Source: Myotis daubentonii (taxonomy: Eukaryota > Chordata > Mammalia > Chiroptera > Vespertilionidae). Taken from it: 64,000 nucleotides of DNA. Below, one piece after another: positions 59,834 to 64,000 of this stretch. The stretch covers positions 59,449,722 through 59,513,721 of the forward strand of contig NC_081846.1 of NCBI RefSeq assembly GCF_963259705.1, given 5' to 3'. The notes under the pieces were generated by a model that had not been told where the DNA came from, did no database searches, and saw only the letters and a list, made by a program, of their open reading frames with translations. Position 1 is the first letter of the stretch. The number at the start of each line of letters is the position of its first letter. The translations under genes and the position numbers were made by a program.

Positions 59834-60332
59834 TAAAGATGCATCATGAGATTAATGTGTTTCCATGCCTGCTAAACACAAAATTCATTCTTTATCCCAT
59901 GGATCAAAGAGTAATTTCTACTTTCAAGTCTTATTATTGAAGGATTACATTTTGTAAGGCTATAGCTGCCCTAGTTAGTGATTCTTCTGATGGATCTGGG
60001 CAATGTAAGTTGAAACCCTCTGGAAAGAATTTACCATCCTAAATGATATTAAGAACATTTGTAATTCATAGAAAGAGATATAAATACCAACATTAACAAG
60101 AGTGTAAAAGTTGGTTCTAATCTTTATGGATGACTTTGAGGGGTAAAAGACCTCAGTAGAGGAAGCACCTCAGTGGTGGAATTAGCAAGAATTAAAAGTG
60201 GAGTCTGAAGATGTGACTGAATTGTTGCAGTCTTATGATCAAACTTTAAGGATGAAGAGTTGCTTCTTATAAATGAGCAAAGAAAGCAGTTTTTTGAGGT
60301 GGAATCTGAAAGGTGCACCGCCCGCCTCTGGC

Positions 60333-60354
60333 GGGGGGGGGGGGGCGGGGGGGG
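60333..60354 (+). repeat. G-run, G-quadruplex-prone
   Basis: Thirteen Gs, one C and eight Gs in a row near the LTR start. Homopolymer length may be unreliable in assembly. Confidence 0.8.
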
Positions 60355-61193
60355 AGGAGTCTGGCCACCGGGCGCTGGAATCCCTCCGCGCCATAGGGTC
60401 TGGCCTCCCTGGAGCGGGTCCGACTGTCCGGACCGGCTGCGTGGTGGCCAGTGGCGGGCCGAGGGGTGGGGCTGGGTGGCGACCGACCACGGGGGAGGTC
60501 GTAGGAGCGGAAGGCCTCACCACCTGGCTCTTTCCTCCCTTTACCCCGTGGTCGGTTCCCCGCTTGCCCGCGCCGGGGCCGGGGGTCTGTGCGGCACTCG
60601 GGGCCCGGTCGGGGGGGCCGGGGCCTGTGTGGGCCGGCCGCCAGGCCCCATGAGGGGGGCATTGGCTCCCTGGCCCACGGTGGGAGCCCGGCGCGGGCTG
60701 CCACCCACCCGCTGTTCCCCCCCGCCCCCCGACTGGGCCCACGTGGGCCGCATGGACCCCGGCCCCAGTGCAGCAGCGGCGGCAGCGGAGGGGCCGCCAT
60801 GCTGCAGTGCACCGGCCCCGTGGGCTGGGCCTGCTCCGAGCGGATGCCGCTCTTCCAGAGCTGGGCTGCTCCACCGGCCGCACCCCATTTGCTGGGCCTG
60901 TGCCGCCCAGACACGCCGCTGCGGGAGTCCCAGTCCGCCCGCAGGCCGGCTGCAGGTGCTGTGTGGGAGGGCCATTCTGCCTTATGGCGAGTTCGAGTGG
61001 CAGCAGCAGGAACCGGGCAAGGACTGCGCCCTCCATCTTGCCTTGGGTCCTCCATTTTGGGATGGTGCCATGTGCTTCTTCACCAGAAAAAGCCGCTGCT
61101 AGCCACACCCAGGATTTCTCTGGACTAACCAATAATAATCAAGGGAAGTGCACGCCATCACTATGACCACATCTTGTACCGACTTGCGCCTGG

Positions 61194-61249
61194 CCAATCG
61201 GCGGGGCACACAGTCCCCTCTCCTGCCCTCACTCCACCCCCCTTTAAAA
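61194..61249 (+). promoter_or_regulatory. LTR core promoter (CCAAT, GC box, TATA-like)
   Basis: CCAATCGGCGGGG followed 44 bp later by TTTAAAA. Spacing fits a retroviral U3 promoter; transcription would start near 61275. Confidence 0.55.
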
Positions 61250-61784
61250 CCCCCTGTCCCATCAGGCCTCTCTCTCTCGGCCACTGGACTTTCCGCTGTG
61301 TCGGTGGGTCTGGTGAACGGGGAGCACAAGCCGGCTTGCATTGAAAAGGACTCTTTGCTTTTGCATCGGACTGACTGGCTCCCTGGGGGTCTTGGGAACT
61401 TTGAAATCTGGGCACAACAGAATCCAGTCCCAGTAAAGATGCTGTGAAGATTTTTGAAATAACAACAAACATTTACAATGTTACATAAACCTGGTTGATA
61501 AAGCAGCAGCAGAGTTTGAAAGGACTGACTCCAATTTTGAAAGCAGCTCTGTGGGTAAAATGCTATCAAACAGCATTGCATGCTACAGAGAAATTGCTCA
61601 TGAAAGGAAAAGTCAAACTTTAAGAAATTGCTACAGCCACCCTAACTTTCAGTAACCACTCCTTTGGTCAGTCAGTAGCCATAAACCCAAAGGCAAAACC
61701 CTCCATAAGCAAAAAGATTACAATTCACTAATGGCTCAGATAATGGTTAGCAATAAAGGTTTTTTTTTGGCAATAAAGGTGTTT

Positions 61785-62005
61785 TTTTTTAATGTATTTC
61801 TTTATTGATTTCAGAGAGGAAGGAAGAGGGAGAGAGAGATAAAAACATCAATTATGAGAAAGAATCATTGATTGGCTGCCTCATGCACGCCCCCTACTGG
61901 GGATTGAGCCCACAACCCAGGCATGTGTCCTTGGCCGGAATGGAACCTGGGACCCTTCAGTCTGTAGGCTGACGCTCTATCCACTGAGCCAAACAGGTTA
62001 GGGCA
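61785..62005 (-). repeat. VES SINE inserted in Tigger1
   Basis: Minus-strand VES (TTATTGATTTCAGAGAGGAA; TGGCTGCCTCATGCACGCCC; head ending ACTGAGCCAAACAGG). Duplication based on GCAATAAAG(G)T...TTTTT at about 61770 and 62006; the left flank also has an extra local duplication of GGCAATAAAGGT. Confidence 0.88.
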
Positions 62006-62335
62006 GCAATAAAGTATTTTTAATTGAGGTATGTACATTAATGTTTTAGGCATAATGCTACTGGGTATTTAATAGACTATAGTATAGTGTAAACATAACT
62101 TTTCTATGCACTGGGAAACCCCTAAAATTGCTTTATTACAATATTTGCTTTATTATGATGGTCTGGAACTGAGATCACAATTACTCCAGCATATGCTTGT
62201 ATTTGGTTGCTACTACATTCATGAAAGTCTCCTATAGACTGTAAGAGCTTTAAGATGATACATGCTCATAATTTTTCCTTTGGGGAAAATGCACATATGT
62301 AGATATACTGAGAATTTGAGAATCATTGTTATATA

Positions 62336-62866
62336 CTAGAGGACCAGTGCACAAAATTCGTGCACTGCAAGGGGTGTCCCTCAGCCCAGCTTGCACCCTC
62401 GCCAAACTGGGACCCTTTGGGGAATGTCTGACTGCCAATTCTCACAATCCGGTACTGCTGGCTCCCAACTGCTCACCTGCCTGCCTGCCTGATTGGCCCT
62501 TAACCGCTCCCCTGCCAGCTTGATCAATGCCTAACTGCTCCCCTTCCAGCCCGACTGCCCCCAACTACCTTCCCCTGCTGGACTGGTTGCCACCAACTGC
62601 CCTCCCCTGCCAGCCCAGTCATCCCTAAATTCTCTCCCCTGCTGGCTTGGTCACCCCTAACTGTCCTCCCTCCCCTGCAGGCCCGGTCATCCCCAGCTGC
62701 CTTGCCCTGCTGGACTGATTGCCCACAAATGCTCTCCCCGGCCGGCCATCTTATGGCAGCCATCTTGTGATGACATGGGCATGGCCATCTTGTGACCACA
62801 TGGGTGCGGCCATCTTGTGTGAGGGTGTGATGGTCAATTTGCATATTACCTCTTTATTATATAGGA
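62336..62866 (-). mobile_element. Nonautonomous Helitron, copy 11, with minisatellite
   Basis: Minus strand: TCCTATATAATAAAGAGG start at 62866, 3' hairpin GTGCACGAATTTTGTGCAC and CTAG at 62336-62339 next to host A. The interior (about 62460-62740) is a decayed repeat of CTCCCCTGCCAGCCNGGTCA-type units related to the copy 2 minisatellite; the two are the same subfamily in opposite orientation. No gene. Confidence 0.92.
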
Positions 62867-63077
62867 CAGTGATGGCGAACCTTTTGAGCTCGGCGTGTGA
62901 GCAATTTGAAAAACCCTAACTTAACTCTAGTGCCATGTCACATATAGAAATTTTTTGATATTTGCAACCATAGTAAAACAAAGATTTATATTTTTGATAT
63001 TTATTTTATATATTTAAATGCCATTTAACAAAGAAAAATCAACCAAAAAAATGAGTGTCATAGGTTTGCCACCACTG
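62867..63077 (+). mobile_element. Nonautonomous hAT MITE, second copy, 211 bp
   Basis: Same element as 32157-32391 with inverted repeats CAGTGATGGCGAACC / GGTTTGCCACCACTG, but about 24 bp missing before the right end. It abuts the Helitron 5' end; the duplication is ATATAGGA (62859-62866) / ATATAGTA (63078-63085), 7 of 8. Confidence 0.9.
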
Positions 63078-63085
63078 ATATAGTA

Positions 63086-64000
63086 TTATATGAGATTCTC
63101 ATAAAAATGTTACAGATATGTGTATTGTTATTCCTTTCATGAACACCATATTTTCTTCACCCTTACATTCCTTAAAAATGAGGATAACTACAAATTTCAA
63201 ATTTTAATAAAAGTGGTGCACACCAATTTTAATTTTAGCAAATTCTTGTCTAATTACTTTACAAATATGGGGAACTGCAATTCAGCAGAATTTCCCAGAA
63301 TTGACGGAATTATCTGTGTGTATGGATAATGTCAAGAAAATGAAATGATGAAAGGTATTTAAAAAAATATTCAAGGTAAAAATCAAGTTTATCCTAATTA
63401 TACAAAGTATCAACATCTAAAATACTTTATAAGATACTGCTTGGAGACATTGATAAGAATTTTTCTTTTGTTTGAGGTAGCATGAAATCATCAAGATTTT
63501 CTGAGTTATTTGAAAAATAATTAAAAAACTCAATGTTTAATATAAGTATATAGGTTCTGTGGGAAGCATATTTTACCTCTTTCTTAATAATTTATACATT
63601 GAATATGTGTTAATTTTTAATTAAGACACAATTTTAAAATTGTTTTACTTAAACAGTTTAGGCAATAATTTTTAATCAATTATTTTATTTTGAAAAGGGG
63701 AAAATTTAATATTAAAGGATTATTATTGTGTAAATATCAGGCATTTTTACAATTAGGATGACGTCTTTAGGTATTTAAATTCTCAAAACCAGTTATTCTA
63801 TTACTGTTAACTTTTACATTTTTCATTTAAAGCATGAGAATTATTGGTGGTTTTGAACAGCAACCAGAAAACTTAGAAGCTCATAAGCTAGCTTTTATAT
63901 TCATGTCTTAAATTTATGTAACTTATTTAACTTTTATAGGCTTCATTTTGATTCCTGTGATCCTTGACACATCTAATGTTGTTTGTTATGAGTAGATTCA
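63086..64000. other. AT-rich intergenic DNA
   Basis: No gene or confident repeat to the end of the window. Confidence 0.5.

Larger units (their letters stand above)
60307..61419 (+). mobile_element. Solo LTR of an ERV, 1113 bp, very GC-rich
   Basis: Runs TG (TGAAAGGTGCACC) to CA (GGGCACAACA), with a 5-bp duplication GAATC at 60302-60306 and 61420-61424. Removing the LTR plus one GAATC restores Tigger1 continuity, which proves the borders. Plus-strand promoter layout: CCAAT at 61194-61198, a GGCGGGG box at 61199-61205 and TTTAAAA at 61243-61249, leaving about 170 bp of R-U5. The TGAAAG start resembles gammaretroviral (class I) LTRs, but class I usually gives 4 bp, so class is uncertain. The rest (60307-61090) is U3-like and CpG-rich. 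Long frames on both strands (up to 297 codons) result from lack of AT-rich stops. No internal viral genes. Confidence 0.85.
58653..62199 (+). mobile_element. Tigger1 DNA transposon, near full length, decayed and split
   Basis: Termini CAGACATACCTC and CATATGCTTG correspond to the Tigger1 inverted repeats, with TA on each side (58651-58652, 62200-62201). After removing the LTR (60307-61419) and SINE (about 61785-62005), about 2.2 kb matches Tigger1 (about 2.4 kb) throughout. Transposase remnants are visible, e.g. frame 59603-59833 with YHSENPRSLKSYAKST and KWNNKAWMTAHLLTTWF from the DDE region, broken by stops and a deletion of about 200 bp in the N-terminal half. Not functional. Confidence 0.93.

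Noticed and set aside
60239..61132. Long overlapping open frames on both strands (297, 280, 262 codons)
   Set aside because: All lie in a GC-rich solo LTR where stop codons are rare. They overlap in several frames, cross the LTR border into Tigger1 and have no domain.

Overview
The window is nuclear DNA from a mammal, most likely a vespertilionid (evening) bat. The diagnosis rests on the repeats. There are about eight tRNA-derived VES-type SINEs, eleven HeliBat-type Helitrons, at least four nonautonomous hAT elements including a SPIN element, and a bat L1 3' end, over a background of ancient mammalian MIR, L2, L1M, MLT1 and Tigger copies. HeliBat Helitrons are known mainly from Vespertilionidae, and SPIN is known from Myotis. 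I found no host gene with introns, tRNA, rRNA, CRISPR array or bacterial feature. Almost all open reading frames in the window come from repeats, microsatellites or chance.

Layout: 1-9 kb is AT-rich intergenic DNA with two VES SINEs, a (TA)n and a (CG)n(CA)n microsatellite. 9-16 kb holds an antisense L1 3' end, a Helitron, a solo class II ERV LTR with a GTCTAC duplication and a pogo/Tigger-type element with a decayed CENP-B-like reading frame. 16-28 kb is mostly unique, with four VES SINEs. 28-33 kb is heavily nested: a Helitron with a 32-bp minisatellite, an ancient antisense L1M split by a SINE and a Helitron, a perfect 78-bp palindrome, a hAT MITE, and an L2 split by SPIN. 35.4-37.6 kb is three Helitrons joined head to tail. 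42.2-44.7 kb is a minus-strand PTP4A1 retrocopy with an intact 173-codon frame. 45-49 kb holds a tandem Helitron pair, a degenerate tandem repeat, an L2, and a second Helitron pair with a hAT element exactly at its junction. 57-58 kb has a 5'-truncated L1 with a clean 16-bp duplication inside a MIR-like repeat. 58.6-62.2 kb is a near-complete decayed Tigger1 split by an 1.1-kb, very GC-rich solo LTR and a VES SINE. A Helitron plus hAT MITE follows.

The only reading frame that looks like a working protein is the PTP4A1 retrocopy. The most interesting structures are: CTCF-like motifs carried inside three Helitrons; an identical one-base-short Helitron/Helitron junction at two loci; hAT insertions landing on Helitron termini; the palindrome beside a Helitron 3' end; and the GC-rich solo LTR. 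Repeat names come from recognising consensus sequences by eye, not from a database search.
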